A DNA stretch of 64,000 nucleotides from NCBI GenBank assembly GCA_030710605.1, contig CP092880.1, positions 27,557,727-27,621,726 on the forward strand, in the 5' to 3' direction. Every line of letters starts with the position of its first letter. Within the stretch, counting starts at the first letter, position 1. The notes under the pieces are model-generated. The model had not been told where the DNA came from. It was given only the letters and a program-made list of their open reading frames with translations, and did no database searches. Of the stretch, positions 31,576 to 43,335 are shown piece by piece. The DNA is from Cordylochernes scorpioides. Taxonomy: Eukaryota; Arthropoda; Arachnida; Pseudoscorpiones; Chernetidae. Position numbers and translations under genes: made by a program.

Positions 31576-31899
31576 ATATGTGAATAACTCATATATATAT
31601 ATATTATTAATTGTTCCAATTATCATGAACTAGGTTGTTTTTGTTGAGCGGTACCTAATAAAGTTATTTTGGAACCGGAATTTACATATATGGATAGCTT
31701 TATACTTGATTAATTATGTATGGGTGTTTGCCCAATTCGGGAAAAAATCAAAATTTTGCTGAAAATTAGATATAAACCTCAAAGAAAAAAAAAACAGAAA
31801 TTGAAATATCTCAATACATCTTTGGATGCCAGTATATTAACGAAGAAAGAGAGATGTTCTTCTTAAAAGTAAAAACGACATCCAACTTACCTCGTGACA
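31571..31899. other. AT-rich spacer
   Basis: An (AT)n run near 31593 and otherwise no recognised feature before the LINE. Confidence 0.5.
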
Positions 31900-33700
31900 A
31901 TGCCTGTTGGCCAAAGGTGATAAAGAGACTGGATAAAGACAATGTCCACGCTTCGATTATTAAACTAATACAATCATTCTTTAACAACAGAACAGTGAAT
32001 TTCAGATATTCTTCCTCAATAAATATTACTAAAAAACTAACTAAAGGATGTCCACAAGGAGGACAACTATCTCCCACATACTGATTGAAGAATTGGTAAA
32101 CACCAATCTGGATGATAACAGTGAAACAGTTGGCTATGCTGACGACATAACTATAATATGCTGGAACAAAAGCCATGACAAACTAAAGACAACAATTAAC
32201 AATGTATAATACTTAGTAAAATTAATACCTGGTTTGAGAGCATTAAATTACAGATATCAAAGGACAAAACGAAAATATTATATTTATATAATTGCAAAAA
32301 GGATACAAAATCCCTTAATAACAATATAGCTAGACCTGTCGAAACCTGGGATTGACCTTGAAAAATCATCGAAGCAGGAACAAGCTGGACTTCATGCCAC
32401 ACATTAATGAAATCGTCGACAAAACTACTAGAGCTAGCGGTTACCTACTTAGTTTAATAAAGAAAGCATGGGGTCTAGAATGCAGACGAAAATTAACTTT
32501 ATACAAGTCAATATTCCGAAGCACAATAACATGTGGTCAAACAATATGGTTTCCATTTATAAACAAGAAAGCCAAAGACAAACTAAATTCCCTGCAGTAT
32601 AATATTCTAAAACACTGCATACAGGCCTATACCACAACATCGTCAAACTGTACACATATATTAACACAAGTACCAAAATTCACAGATTACATAGAATCCA
32701 GCATATTTAAAAATGAAAAAGGCTACAATAGATTAGACTACAATAGAACTATAAATGAAAGATAATTACAGGAATACTATGAAGAATACAACAATGTTTC
32801 AAACGTTTTTTCATCTCCTCTAAAATACCAGAATTTTTAAAACCGAATTTCTACAAAGTTCAAATCTTTACTGGGTGATGATAACTTCAAATCATATCTC
32901 TACAGAATTAAAAAAAAATATATATATATATAGATTCGCATAGATGCTCTTGTGGAGCGGAAGAAGAAACCCCCGAACGCATGCCCACTGGTGTCAAACC
33001 TAAGATAGCAGAGCATGATAGAAAAAAACCTATCTGGGTCAAATAGTTTATAATAGGGAAAGATATACCAAATTTAAAAGGTGCTTCAGACTTTTTATTA
33101 TAAATAGACAGCTTCATGCAGCTTGAGAAACTTTACTATGCGACTTGATTTACATCAATGTAAATAATTAATAAGTTACTTTAGAACATAGCTCATTGTA
33201 AATAGCTCAACTTGATCACCTTTCTCTCTCCACGATACTAATTATTACAGATAACTTCATTAAATCAACTTCCATCATTGCTCAACATATACCTTGCGAT
33301 TTCTTCTATCTGCTTATGTTGTTGCTTATTTGTTTAATATATATGTTTATATAATGCTCTTTTTCTTAATTGTTTATTTTCTTTTTGATAATTCTGTTAC
33401 CTACTCTACTACAATATGAACTATGGTAAATAGTTTCACTCGCAATTACCCAGATCGGATATAGCGTGTCTTATTTGTAACTGGTAATAAATAATAAACT
33501 TACCTCGTTATTATTCTCCTCAGTGGATTGATTATTTTTATTACCATTTCTATTCATTTACATACATGATTTTCTAAAATATATGTAAAGTGTTACACAT
33601 ATCTGCATATATCGAGAAATAAAAAAGAGCTTAGAAATAAATAGCACTTTTACAAATTAAAAGATTAAAAATATAAATCATATACATAAACTTTGTTTTA
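31900..33700 (+). mobile_element. Non-LTR retrotransposon fragment, copy 1
   Basis: Broken polymerase sequence (31910-33010) followed by a 3' region of about 650 bp that is closely shared with 49985-50640 (gatcggatatagcgtgtctt, ttgttgcttatttgtttaat). The 5' end is truncated: the endonuclease and N-terminal polymerase parts are absent. Confidence 0.8.
31910..33010 (+). pseudogene. LINE reverse transcriptase, multiple breaks
   Basis: In order: motif KGCPQGGQLSP (near 32050), then GYADDITII with the catalytic YADD at 32132-32158, then an open stretch at 32352-32762 with ECRRKLTLYKSIFRSTITCG and KKAKDKLNSLQYNIL, typical of the region after the palm in I/Jockey/R1-type LINEs. Near 32940 a CxC-type zinc motif (HRCSCGAEEETP) follows in another frame. 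Stops and shifts separate these parts. Confidence 0.8.
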
Positions 33701-33724
33701 AAATGTTTATCTGTATTTATAAAT

Positions 33725-34385
33725 ATACTTGTTACTACGTTTTCGGAATACTTCCTGCACTCTCACTCCTTACTGCGTCTTCGGATTACCTACTCCACTC
33801 TTTCTCCTTACTGCATCTTCAGAATTCCTACTTCACTCTTACTCCTTACTGCCTCTTCGGATTAACTACTGCACTCTTAATCTTTACTGCGTCTCCGGAT
33901 TACCAACTGCACTCTAACTCCTTACGGCGTCTTCGGATTAGCTACTGAACTCTTACTCCTTACTGCATTTTCGGATTACCTACTGCACTCTTACTTCTTA
34001 CTGCATCTTCGGATTAACTACTGCACTCTTAATCCTTACTGCGTCTCCGGATTACCTACTACACTCTTACTCCTTCTGCGTCTTCGGTTTACTTACTGCA
34101 CTCTAACTCCCCACCCCCCCCCCTTTCTGCGTCTTCGGAATAATTACAATACTCTTACTCCTTACAGCGATTTAGGATTACCTACTGCACTCTTACTCCT
34201 TACTGCATCTTCGGAATACTTACTGCACTCTAACTCCTTACTGCGTCTTCGGAATAATTATTGTACTCTTACCTCTTACTGCGATTTAGGATTATCTACT
34301 GCACTCTTACTCCTTATTATGTATTCAGATTCCCTACTGCCCTCTTACTCCTTACTGCGTTTTAGGATAACTTTCTGCACTCTAA
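33725..34385. repeat. Irregular ~38-bp minisatellite
   Basis: About seventeen degenerate copies of ttactgcgtcttcggattac, followed by a cctactgcactcttactc-type half. The period varies through small indels. It separates the LINE 3' end from composite copy 2; at 50640 the equivalent junction has only one partial unit, so the array expanded in this copy. Confidence 0.85.
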
Positions 34386-36416
34386 CTCCTTATAAAGATC
34401 CGAAAGCTTGCACTTTAAACGAATAAAGAAACGCATTGCTACGGTTTGTATTCTTACAATATTCTCTATCTTGGTTGATTCCTCATTAAAATAATGACTC
34501 ATCTCTTTTAGACTATCCCCAATGTGACACAAATGTTATTACCTTCATTGGATTGGAAATTCTTTTCAGACAGGAAATGAGTTGTCAGTTGCAATCCGTG
34601 ATAATTAGGTGAACATTGTCTAGGGATAATGGAATGTGCAATATGACATTCCAGTTATGCTCTTTTAACATGTCAATGACCACTTTTGCAACATGTGGCA
34701 TGTGCTGTAAAACCACTTTGTCATCTGCTTCTATGTATTTTGATATATCCCTGACCAATTCCTCGCCAACTACTGATCCATACATATCTATCTCAGATAT
34801 CATCCCATCTCCCATAGTGCCCAGTTATCTGAAAAGGATCCAGTGCTGCCGTCCCACCAGACCTACACTTTAAATGCATTTGAAACTCCGTCTTTTTCGG
34901 TCCCAAGCCCGGATGAAAAAGGAGGAGGGGGAGCAGTAACAAGCTCGCTAATAGACCTGGGCTCAGTTGGCCTGGCTTAAGTACCTTGTAATGGTTCCTG
35001 ATCAAGGGATACAAGATGAGTTTGTACTCCTTGTTAGGAGCGGCTGCACATGGTGTCTGTTCCTCATATCAAAGGCAGACGCATTCTACTTCACCCAGTC
35101 ATGATGGTTGTAAGCAGTTGCCAACTTCTACCCACCATGATTATTAAGGCCTGTACCACATATACTTGAGATAATAAAAATATGTTGGTTGTCAACCCTA
35201 CAAGCTTAATACCCTAATATGATTAAATGAAGATAAAAATAAGAAGAAGAGAGATGCATTTGAAGAAATAATAAGATGTTCATTTACTGTAGTCGCAACC
35301 TCCATCATTGTTGTCACAAATATTCTATTTTAAGATAATGGAAACCCTCCAAATATAAAGAGTAACATTTATTTACTCTTTTCCAAGGGTGTTAATAATT
35401 TATATTCCGCATGAATGCCAAGTTATAAATAAGGGACTCGGTGACATAAGAAAGGATCTTAAAGAAAGACAATTACCTAAATGTTAACTAGACATGGTGA
35501 AGGCTCCAGGTGATATCTAGATACATAACACAGAGGGAGGGTTAGAAGGTAGACTATCTCACCCTGTCATGTATTGCTACACCCCTGACGCCAACTTCTC
35601 AATTCCGACAGCTCGCTGTAAGGTTTCTATTGACAACAAAGTAGATTGGAGTGGACTAGAGACTGAAAACAGCACTGTTGGACACCGACAACGCTGAAAG
35701 CCGGACTTACGTCTACACGCGAGGCCTCCCATCGGAGTTTTGCGCCAGAGCCAACATCCTAGTAATCAGTACCTAGTCCTAGGTCAGTGGAGCGAGCAAG
35801 CTATCGGAGGGGAAGTTGAGTATCATTCCACGCTATGTGAATACACAGGGTTAAAGTAGTAGGGTCCCCACCCCCCTTCCCAGCGTGGAAATGACCAATG
35901 ACCAAAGCGGGATAGTCTAGGGCGGCTAATCGTCGCAATGGCCACCACAGGGGTGTAAGCACTAAACACCGACCCGCTGTCAATGTCCCAGTACTGTCTA
36001 TTCACTATCTAGATATTGCAACAATGAATTAGTAGAGCCGGATCGTTAGGGAAATCACATTGTGGGTCTCTCCATCTGGAACATCTGTTACACACAGCAG
36101 CCTAGCATTCAGACTTTATGTTCAACAGATTGCTATTGTCACCGAGTCCCTTTTTTATTCTTGGCATTCAAGCGATTTGTAGGTTTTTATTCCACCAGAT
36201 TCTTGGTAATTTGAATTAGAAAAGTTTAAAGTTCACAATAAGAAATTTCAACTAAGACAAAGAACTAAACATATTTTTGTTGTTATCAACCAATTAATGG
36301 AGCAGCTCTAACAGTAACACAAGACACCAAATCTATCCATGAACCACAAGGAATCATACAACCTCTAGATTCAATTCTTCTTGAAGGTATATTTATGTCG
36401 CAGTAGTACAGCCTTC

Positions 36417-36458
36417 TCCACGCTGACGAGTGCCAACAGCGCGAAACGCGTTCGTGGA
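36417..36458 (+). ncRNA. Type I minimal hammerhead ribozyme, composite copy 2
   Basis: tCCACG-CTGACGA-GTGC-CAACA-GCGC-GAAA-CGCGTT-CGTGGa. The six-pair stem I and all core bases are intact; stem II has one G-T wobble. Predicted cleavage after the second T of GTT. Confidence 0.8.
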
Positions 36459-36853
36459 TGGCTTTTCTTAATTTATCAATGGGTTGGCTAAATATCAGGA
36501 AACAGGTTATATCAACGTTTAGTTGATTTCTGTTCTACTAGATGGCGCTCTGCCATCTAAAAAATCACATGTGTTTTGGTCAGGATATGACTTCTTTATT
36601 TACTTATGTCCATAGTTCATCTAAAACACCTATTCCAAGAGCATTAGTATCACTATAAAAGGAATATCGAAAAATGCAATATAACAGCGGTATGGTAGAT
36701 TAAACTGGCGAAACCGCTGGGAGGGTTCACCACTGATGGGCAAGGCCCTGCCATCAATTTTTCCATTGCAGTAAAGGCAGTAGAAATTGTTTATTTTTAA
36801 AAAGAATCATACGCGTCTATAATAATTTAGAATTTTATAAACACATGTATTAT

Positions 36854-37052
36854 GTATATATTTATATATGATGAGGGACAACAGCCCGAAACGGATCCGA
36901 GGTTAGCTTTTCTTTATTAATCAAGAAGGGATATTTGGCCAATTCTGGAATAATTAAAAATCAACGAGAATAGTTGATATTTATTCCGATAGATGGCGCA
37001 TGCCATCAGCAACTTTCAGTTGCCGATAAGGAGATGCCTTTTTCATAACATC
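36854..37052 (+). mobile_element. 199-bp insertion with a hammerhead-like 5' end
   Basis: The paralogous copies at 11390-11410 and 62305-62325 lack this segment, and it is flanked by TATTAT on both sides (36848-36853, 37053-37058). Near its start it reads aTGATGA-GGG-ACAACAG-CCC-GAAAC, a hammerhead core with canonical stem II but with C3 replaced by A and no stem I partner. Its body (tctttattaatcaagaaggg, tagatggcgc, ccatcagcaactttcagttg) parallels the order of blocks in the 411-bp unit at 2587. A non-coding retroposed unit. Confidence 0.65.
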
Positions 37053-37557
37053 TATTATTCGACAGAGTTAATAAATAAAAGGTTGAATTACGTCGAGTTT
37101 TAAATAAGGCAAAATACAATATATATAAATTTTATGTAGATATTGATTTCAATTGTACCCCCTCCCCCACTAACATTTAAAACCTGTAACGACGTTTAGA
37201 TGACATAAAAAATATAGCTTTTGTTGTTTCAAAAAATCTAGATAATACAAGGTAAAAATAATTATATAGACAAAGTGGTAGATGTAAGAGAGTTAAATGA
37301 TTTAGATCAGGGAACAAACGATGTCTCACTTCTGTAAAATTCAGTATGGTTCAGTGTAGACGTCTTCTGTGCGGATATATCTGATATAAAATCCTACCTG
37401 ATTTCTTCAGCATCATTGATTTAAACTTGCATTGAAGTTGATAGTTGATACATGTAAATTCTTGTTGGGATCTTATATATATATATGCATATAATAATCT
37501 AGCTTTTATTGATTTAACAAGAAAATGGCCAAATATCAGGGAACAAGTTAAATTGTT

Positions 37558-37571
37558 CCACCAGATGGCGC
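37558..37571 (+). promoter_or_regulatory. CTCF-like motif
   Basis: CCACCAGATGGCGC, a full match to the CTCF core consensus, in a hammerhead-less fragment of the retrozyme-like repeat. Confidence 0.4.
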
Positions 37572-37677
37572 TCTGCCATCTAAAAATCACATGTGCTCGT
37601 GGTCAGGGTATGTGTTTATTATTTTTAATATCAAAACCTGAGCTTATTTTTCTATTGTTTTTTTTTTCATATAATAA

Positions 37678-39365
37678 TCTATTGAGCTTCTTGCTGAATT
37701 TCTTAGGATTCCAACCTGGGATATCTTAATTCTTCTTATCACCATTATAGATTAGATCAAGATCATCAGAACTATACAGGTTCCATATTTGTTGTGTGAA
37801 TAGTTTCTGTTACCCATTGTACTTAATTCTTCCATATTTTCTTTTCAAATATTTCCTTCTATTTTAAATTTGTTGTCGTGTTCTTCGAAATGAATATCAC
37901 AGATAATTTCATAATTCATCAATTATTTTTTCTTCAAAACTTGGTACTTTCAAAAAAATACTTCATTTCAATTGCGCAATATAAAAAAGTAACCAAATAT
38001 TTCGATGTGTGAAATTTTATAATATGTATTTAGAGAAAAAAATATGATTAATAGATTGAAATTGTATCTTTTCACGTTTTCTTTTTAAATATTTCCATGT
38101 ATTTTAGATTTGTTGTTGTGAAGAATCTGATCTTCTAAATAAGTGAATTTCAACAAAATATCACAGATAATCTCATAATTTATCAATGATTTTTCTTCTT
38201 CAAAACTTGGTACTTTGAATAAAGATTTCTTTTGTACTAAATAATTTTTTGAACTAATAATTTGATTAGACAAATTTTAAATTATATTTTGAGGAAAAGA
38301 GATATAAATATGATTAACTTTAATAGTTAAAATTGTATCTTTTCTTTACTAAAAATTGCCATTGTTGTTATACCAAACCTTTGAAATTTTCAAATAAAAT
38401 AAAATCATGGGTAAAAATGGTCTTAAATATCTCCATATTATTCTTTTTACATGTATATTAAGAATTTGCCTATTTCAGGAACGTCATTTTATTCTAGGAT
38501 GTCTACAATAGTGGTCAGTTTTAAATATTTCAATCAAATCTAGTTCTTAAGATATTTTGTCCCGGACGTGCCTTTTTTTTTTTGGGGGGGGGGGCTCAAA
38601 AATCATAAACTTTGGTAAATAGCCGTGAAACCATATTTCTCTTAAGATCTTTGGTATTTAAAAATATTTTAAATATGAAATTATCTGATTAATTTACATG
38701 GAATCATATAAAGTCTATGAAGGAAATGATTTTCCATAAGATTTTGTCAAGGCAAATACACCTATCCCCCGATTTACACGGTACTTGTTTTACACGTTTT
38801 CGCTTTTACACGGTTTTCCAAATAAGTTTCTTTTTTATTGCCATTTTTATAGCGGGAAAAAATGCGGGAAATTTTGGAGGAAAATGATGGCAATTTACCA
38901 AATAGGTTCAATTAAAATAAAAAAAATTAAAACATTTTAATTTGAATAAAAAATATAATATAAAAAAAAAATTTCAATCTTCCCTCCAAAATTTCCCGCA
39001 TTTTTTCCCTCTGAATTTTACTTTAATCACAGCCAAATTAACATAAATAAAAAAATATAGGCTTATAATGAAGAAAGAAGTTAAAAGAAAGGTTATTTCT
39101 TTAGAAACTAAAATCGAAATTTTGGATCGCTTACGAAAGGGAGATAGAGTAGTAGATGTTGCAAAATCATATAGCATGAATGAAGCTACAATAAGAACTA
39201 TTAGAACAAATGAAAACACAATTAGAAAGAGTGTTGCAGCTGGCAATACAACGAGTATGGGCACAACATCATACACCAGAAATATCGCAATTGAAAAAAT
39301 GGAGCAAGCGTTAATGCTTTGGATAGAAGATCAAACACAAAAAAGAGTACCCATTGATACGGCCG
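37678..39365 (+). repeat. Tandem duplication, copy 1
   Basis: Nearly identical to 39591-41282; only scattered single-base and homopolymer differences are seen (for example the poly-G tract near 38583). It begins in composite-repeat sequence at ctattgagcttcttgctg and ends inside the Tigger transposase at gatacggccg. Confidence 0.9.
38759..39365 (+). mobile_element. Tigger 5' end, truncated by the duplication
   Basis: The left terminus CACCTATCCCCCGATTTACA is preceded by TA in composite-repeat sequence; paralogues at 12590 and 63180 show the uninterrupted target. The element stops at the BEL junction at 39365. Confidence 0.8.
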
Positions 39366-39400
39366 TGCCTGGTCACGTGTGTGTGTTTGATTGTATATAG
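39068..39400 (+). pseudogene. Truncated Tigger transposase N-terminus
   Basis: The first 99 residues are identical to the start of the gene at 40985 (HTH with SLETKIEILDRLRKGDR). The frame then runs into BEL LTR sequence (VPGHVCVFDCI) and stops. It lacks the catalytic domain. Confidence 0.9.
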
Positions 39401-39590
39401 GGTGTGTTTGGAAATAAAATGCGTGTTAAGTTGAGCTTTGTGAGACTGGTGTTTTCACAGTAGTTAGAGCTCGGAAAGCCCGCTTCATTTAGGACAAGAC
39501 CTCGGCGCTTACTATACCTCTAGGCGGAGGAGTAAAAGGAAGGAAACCAGCCAGAAGAAGATCGGCTAACATTTTGGTCCCTCGAGCTGG
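39366..39590 (+). mobile_element. BEL LTR/leader fragment at the duplication junction
   Basis: It matches the BEL LTR from about its 57th base (gcctggtcacgtgtg) through the LTR end (ggctaaca) and on into the primer-binding-site region ttttggtccctcgagc. It is therefore a piece of an element spanning LTR and leader, not a solo LTR. It differs from both LTRs of the element at 43336, so it came from another copy. Confidence 0.85.
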
Positions 39591-41282
39591 ATCTATTGAG
39601 CTTCTTGCTGAATTTCTTAGGATTCCAACCTGGGATATCTTAATTCTTCTTATCACCATTATAGATTAGATCAAGATCATCAGAACTATACAGGTTCCAT
39701 ATTTGTTGTGTGAATAGTTTCTGTTACCCATTGTACTTAATTCTTCCATATTTTCTTTTCAAATATTTCCTTCTATTTTAAATTTGTTGTCGTGTTCTTC
39801 GAAATGAATATCACAGATAATTTCATAATTCATCAATTATTTTTTCTTCAAAACTTGGTACTTTCAAAAAAATACTTCATTTCAATTGCGCAATATAAAA
39901 AAGTAACCAAATATTTCGATGTGTAAAATTTTATAATATGTATTTAGAGAAAAAAATATGATTAATAGATTGAAATTGTATCTTTTCACGTTTTCTTTTT
40001 AAATATTTTCATGTATTTTAGATTTGTTGTTGTGAAGAATCTGATCTTCCAAATAAGTGAATTTCAACAAAATATCACAGATAATCTCATAATTTATCAA
40101 TGATATTTCTTCTTCAAAACTTGGTACTTTGAATAAAGATTTCTTTTGTACTAAATAATTTTTTGAACTAATAATTCGATTAGACAAATTTTAAATTATA
40201 TTTAGAGGAAAAGAGATATAAATATAATTAACTTTAATAGTTAAAATTGTATCTTTTCTTTACTAAAAATTGCCATTGTTGTTATACCAAACCTTTGAAA
40301 TTTTCAAATAAAATAAAATCATGGGTAAAAATGGTCTTAAATATCTTCATATTACTCTTTTTACATGTATATTAAGAATTTGCCTATTTCAGGAACGTCA
40401 TTTTCTTCTAGGATGTCTACAATAGTGGTCAGTTTTAAATATTTCAATCAAATCTAGTTCTTAAGATATTTTGTCCCGGACGTGCCTTTTTTTTTGGGGG
40501 GGGGGGGGGGGCTCAAAAATCATAAACTTTGGTAAATAGCCGTAAAACCATATTTCTCTTAAGATCTTTGGTATTTTAAAATATTTTAAATATGAAATTA
40601 TCTGATTAATTTACATGGAATCATATAAAGTCTATGATGGAAATGATTTTCCATAAGATTTTGTCAAGGCAAATACACCTATCCCCCGATTTACACGGTA
40701 CTTGTTTTACACGTTTTCGCTTTCACACGGTTTTCCAAATAAGTTTCTTTTTTATTGCCATTTTTATAGCGGGAAAAAATGCGGGAAATTTTGGAGGAAA
40801 ATGATGGCAATTTACCAAATAGGTTTAATTAAAATAAGAAAATTTAAAACATTTTAATTTGAATAAAAAATATAATATAAAAAAAAAATTGTAATCTTCC
40901 CTCCAAAATTTCCCGCATTTTTTCCCTCTGAATTTTACTTTAATCACAGCCAAATTAACATAAATAAAAAAATATAGGCTTATAATGAAGAAAGAAGTTA
41001 AAAGAAAGGTTATTTCTTTAGAAACTAAAATCGAAATTTTGGATCGCTTACGAAAGGGAGATAGAGTAGTAGATGTTGCAAAATCATATAGCATGAATGA
41101 AGCTACAATAAGAACTATTAGAACAAATGAAAACACAATTAGAAAGAGTGTTGCAGCTGGCAATACAACGAGTATGGGCACAACATCATACACCAGAAAT
41201 ATCGCAATTGAAAAAATGGAGCAAGCGTTAATGCTTTGGATAGAAGATCAAACACAAAAAAGAGTACCCATTGATACGGCCG
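39591..41282 (+). repeat. Tandem duplication, copy 2
   Basis: Second copy of 37678-39365. It continues past gatacggccg into the remainder of the Tigger gene, so this is the parental version at its right end. The word atctattgag is shared at the left junction. Confidence 0.9.
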
Positions 41283-42475
41283 CTATAACAAATAAAGCAT
41301 TACGAATTTACGAAAAGATTGTAGAGCAATTGCTATCTTCTTCTTCAACTGAAAAGAAGCCAAATATTTTGGCAAGTCATGGCTGGTTTGAAATATTTAA
41401 AATAAGACATTCTTTACACAGCTTAAAATTAAAAGGTGAACTGGCTTCTGGCGACGTAGATGCAGCCCAAGAATATCCAGCAAAATTTGCAGAAATTATT
41501 AACGACAATTCATGCACCCCTGATCAGGTTTTCAATGCTGGTGAGTCAGGGTTATTCTGGGAAAAAATGCCTGAAAGGACTTATGTCTCAAAATTTTATA
41601 TATCGGCTAGTGGTCATAAAGCAGCAAAAGATCGCATAACAATTATTTTCTGTAGCAATGCTTCAGGAGATTATATTATGAAACCATTAGTGATTAACAA
41701 ATTAAAAATGCCCCGTGCCTTTAAAGGAGTAAACATCAATAATCTTCCCGTTTATTGGAGGGCTAATAAGAAAGCGTGGGTTACTGCTGCAATGTTTACT
41801 GAATGGTTTCATGAATGTTTTATCCCAGATGCCAAAAAATATTTAAGTTCAAAGGGATTGCCTTTTAAAGTGCTTTTGTTAATTGACAATGCGCCGGGTC
41901 ACCCACAAGATCTAGAATATGAGAACGTTAAAGTAAAAATTTTTCCAAAAAATACAACTTCATTAATACAACCATTGGACCAAGGCATAATTTCTACTTT
42001 TAAAGCTTTGTGCATAAAACGAGCCTTTACATATATTTTGGAACAAATGGAGAACAATGAATCTTTAACAGTTATTAGTGCTTGGAAAGTTTTTACAATG
42101 TTAGACTGTGTGAAGCATATCGCCTTATCATACACTGCGATTAAGCAAACAACGCTCAATAGCTGTTGGAAAAAAATTAGGCCAAATGTAGTCAAAAATG
42201 AAAATTCCATTTCAACGTTAAATGAATATTCGCAGATAGTACAGATGGCGTATTCATTGGGCGGAGAAGGTTTTGATGATTTTACTGATGTTGATATCGC
42301 AGAGTTAATGGTTGATAAAGACCTAAGTGAAGATGATTCAGTTAACTTAGTTTGCGTAAGTGAGTCTGACAAATCTGATGAAGAGGAATTCGTTTCAGTA
42401 ACATTCACTGCTAAAGTCATCCGCGAAGGACTCGCATTGGGAAGAAAGCTGGATGATCATTTTGCATAAGAGCCC
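40676..42475 (+). mobile_element. Tigger transposon with the 3' end missing
   Basis: The left terminus is CACCTATCCCCCGATTTACA after TA. I find no matching right terminus; sequence just after the stop codon is a SINE-like repeat. The element is therefore probably immobile by itself. Confidence 0.75.
40985..42469 (+). CDS. Tigger/Jerky-type transposase, full-length open frame
   Basis: 494 residues without interruption, the longest apparently complete transposase frame here. Residues 1-60 hold a CENP-B/Psq HTH (SLETKIEILDRLRKGDR, NEATIRTIRTNE), about 75-150 a second helix-turn-helix half (EQALMLWIEDQTQKR, SHGWFEIFKIRH), about 180-400 a DDE_1 catalytic domain, and the C-terminus is acidic (EGFDDFTDVDIAELM). 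The second and third catalytic Asp are Asp301 (LLIDNAPGHP) and Asp332 (IQPLDQGI). The first has become Gly186 (FNAGESGLFW, where relatives have NADETG), so strand cleavage should fail. The start follows a short AT-rich leader after the terminus. The intact frame despite a dead active site fits either a recent mutation or retention as a DNA-binding protein. Confidence 0.9.
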   Translation: MKKEVKRKVISLETKIEILDRLRKGDRVVDVAKSYSMNEATIRTIRTNENTIRKSVAAGNTTSMGTTSYTRNIAIEKMEQALMLWIEDQTQKRVPIDTAAITNKALRIYEKIVEQLLSSSSTEKKPNILASHGWFEIFKIRHSLHSLKLKGELASGDVDAAQEYPAKFAEIINDNSCTPDQVFNAGESGLFWEKMPERTYVSKFYISASGHKAAKDRITIIFCSNASGDYIMKPLVINKLKMPRAFKGVNINNLPVYWRANKKAWVTAAMFTEWFHECFIPDAKKYLSSKGLPFKVLLLIDNAPGHPQDLEYENVKVKIFPKNTTSLIQPLDQGIISTFKALCIKRAFTYILEQMENNESLTVISAWKVFTMLDCVKHIALSYTAIKQTTLNSCWKKIRPNVVKNENSISTLNEYSQIVQMAYSLGGEGFDDFTDVDIAELMVDKDLSEDDSVNLVCVSESDKSDEEEFVSVTFTAKVIREGLALGRKLDDHFA

Positions 42476-42660
42476 CGTATGGTTACTTGCACTCGCTGGT
42501 GGGGCTGGACTTTTGCAAGAATCGGGGGCCATTGGCGATTTTTATTTTTTATTTTAAAAACAGAAAAAAAGTGTTCAATGCGGGAATCGAACCCGGGTCG
42601 TAGTGGTCGAAAACCAAACGGTTTAACCAGCCTTCCAACTAACCCCATGTATGTATTGTA
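42476..42660 (-). mobile_element. tRNA-derived SINE-like repeat
   Basis: The minus strand reads ctggttaaaccgtttgg (box A), ttttcgaccactacgacc and gggttcgattcccgc (box B), a tRNA-like head. The tail towards 42476 (ccccaccagcgagtgcaag) also occurs at 30690 and, inverted, at 31137. A relative of 22340-22437. Confidence 0.65.
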
Positions 42661-42752
42661 ATTATATAAAAATAGCAATATACAAGGTGGGATCAATAAA
42701 TGAGGTGAATTATAATTTATAAAAAAAACAATATTAAAAATTAGGACTTGAT

Positions 42753-43335
42753 TTATTCAAAATAATCACCTTGGCTTTCTATACATCGTCTCCATCGTTC
42801 TGGCAACTTGTAAATACCCTCTTTATAGGCACTCTTAGGAAGCGTGTGAAAAAAATCTTGCACCACTTTCTGGACATCTTCATCCAAGTCAAATCGCTTT
42901 CCCTTTAACTCCTTCTTTAGTAGTCCAAAAAGGAAATAGTCAGAGAGGGCTAGGTCTGGACTATATGCAGGATGTGTGTGTGTGTTCTAAAACTTCAAAA
43001 CCTAATTTAATGATTGTAGATACAGTTTTACATGATGTATGCGGCCTTGCATTATCATGAAGGAAGAGAACACCTTTACTAAGCTTCCCTCTTCTTTTGT
43101 TTCTTATACCGGGCTTTAGCTTATTTACAAGAATGTCACAATAAAGGTCGCTGTTCATACGTTGCCTTGAGGATAAAAAATCAAGACAGATTGGTCCATC
43201 AACAACCCAAAAAATTGTTAACAAAACTTTACCGGCCGAACGTTGAGACCTGATTTTTTTTTGGTCTTGGAGAGTCGCCTCGTTTCCATTCCATAGATGC
43301 ACGTTTTGTCTAAGAATCATAATGATAACACCAAC
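42753..43335 (-). pseudogene. Mariner transposase, C-terminal half
   Basis: The minus strand encodes NEATLQDQKKIRSQRSAGKV, then LHDNARPHTS (second catalytic Asp) and, after a frameshift near 42985 at a (gt)n tract, AYSPDLALSDYFLFGLLKK (third catalytic Asp, mariner DDD type), ending ESQGDYFE and TAA at 42753-42755. The BEL insertion at 43336 removes continuity with the N-terminal half. Confidence 0.9.

Larger units (their letters stand above)
34386..37677 (+). repeat. Composite repeat, copy 2
   Basis: It begins within the palindromic segment (ttataaagatccgaaagc) and follows copies 1 and 3 through the hammerhead at 36417 to 36595. About 450 bp present in the other copies, including the CTGATGA-type motif, is then missing. 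It resumes at 36600 and carries a 199-bp insertion at 36854. It has no mariner, Helitron or Gypsy insert and so shows the empty sites. No protein recognised. Confidence 0.75.

Noticed and set aside
39366-39590. Solo BEL LTR between the tandem copies
   Set aside because: It lacks the first ~56 bases of the LTR and extends past its end into the leader, with no CCAAC-type flanks; it is an internal fragment.
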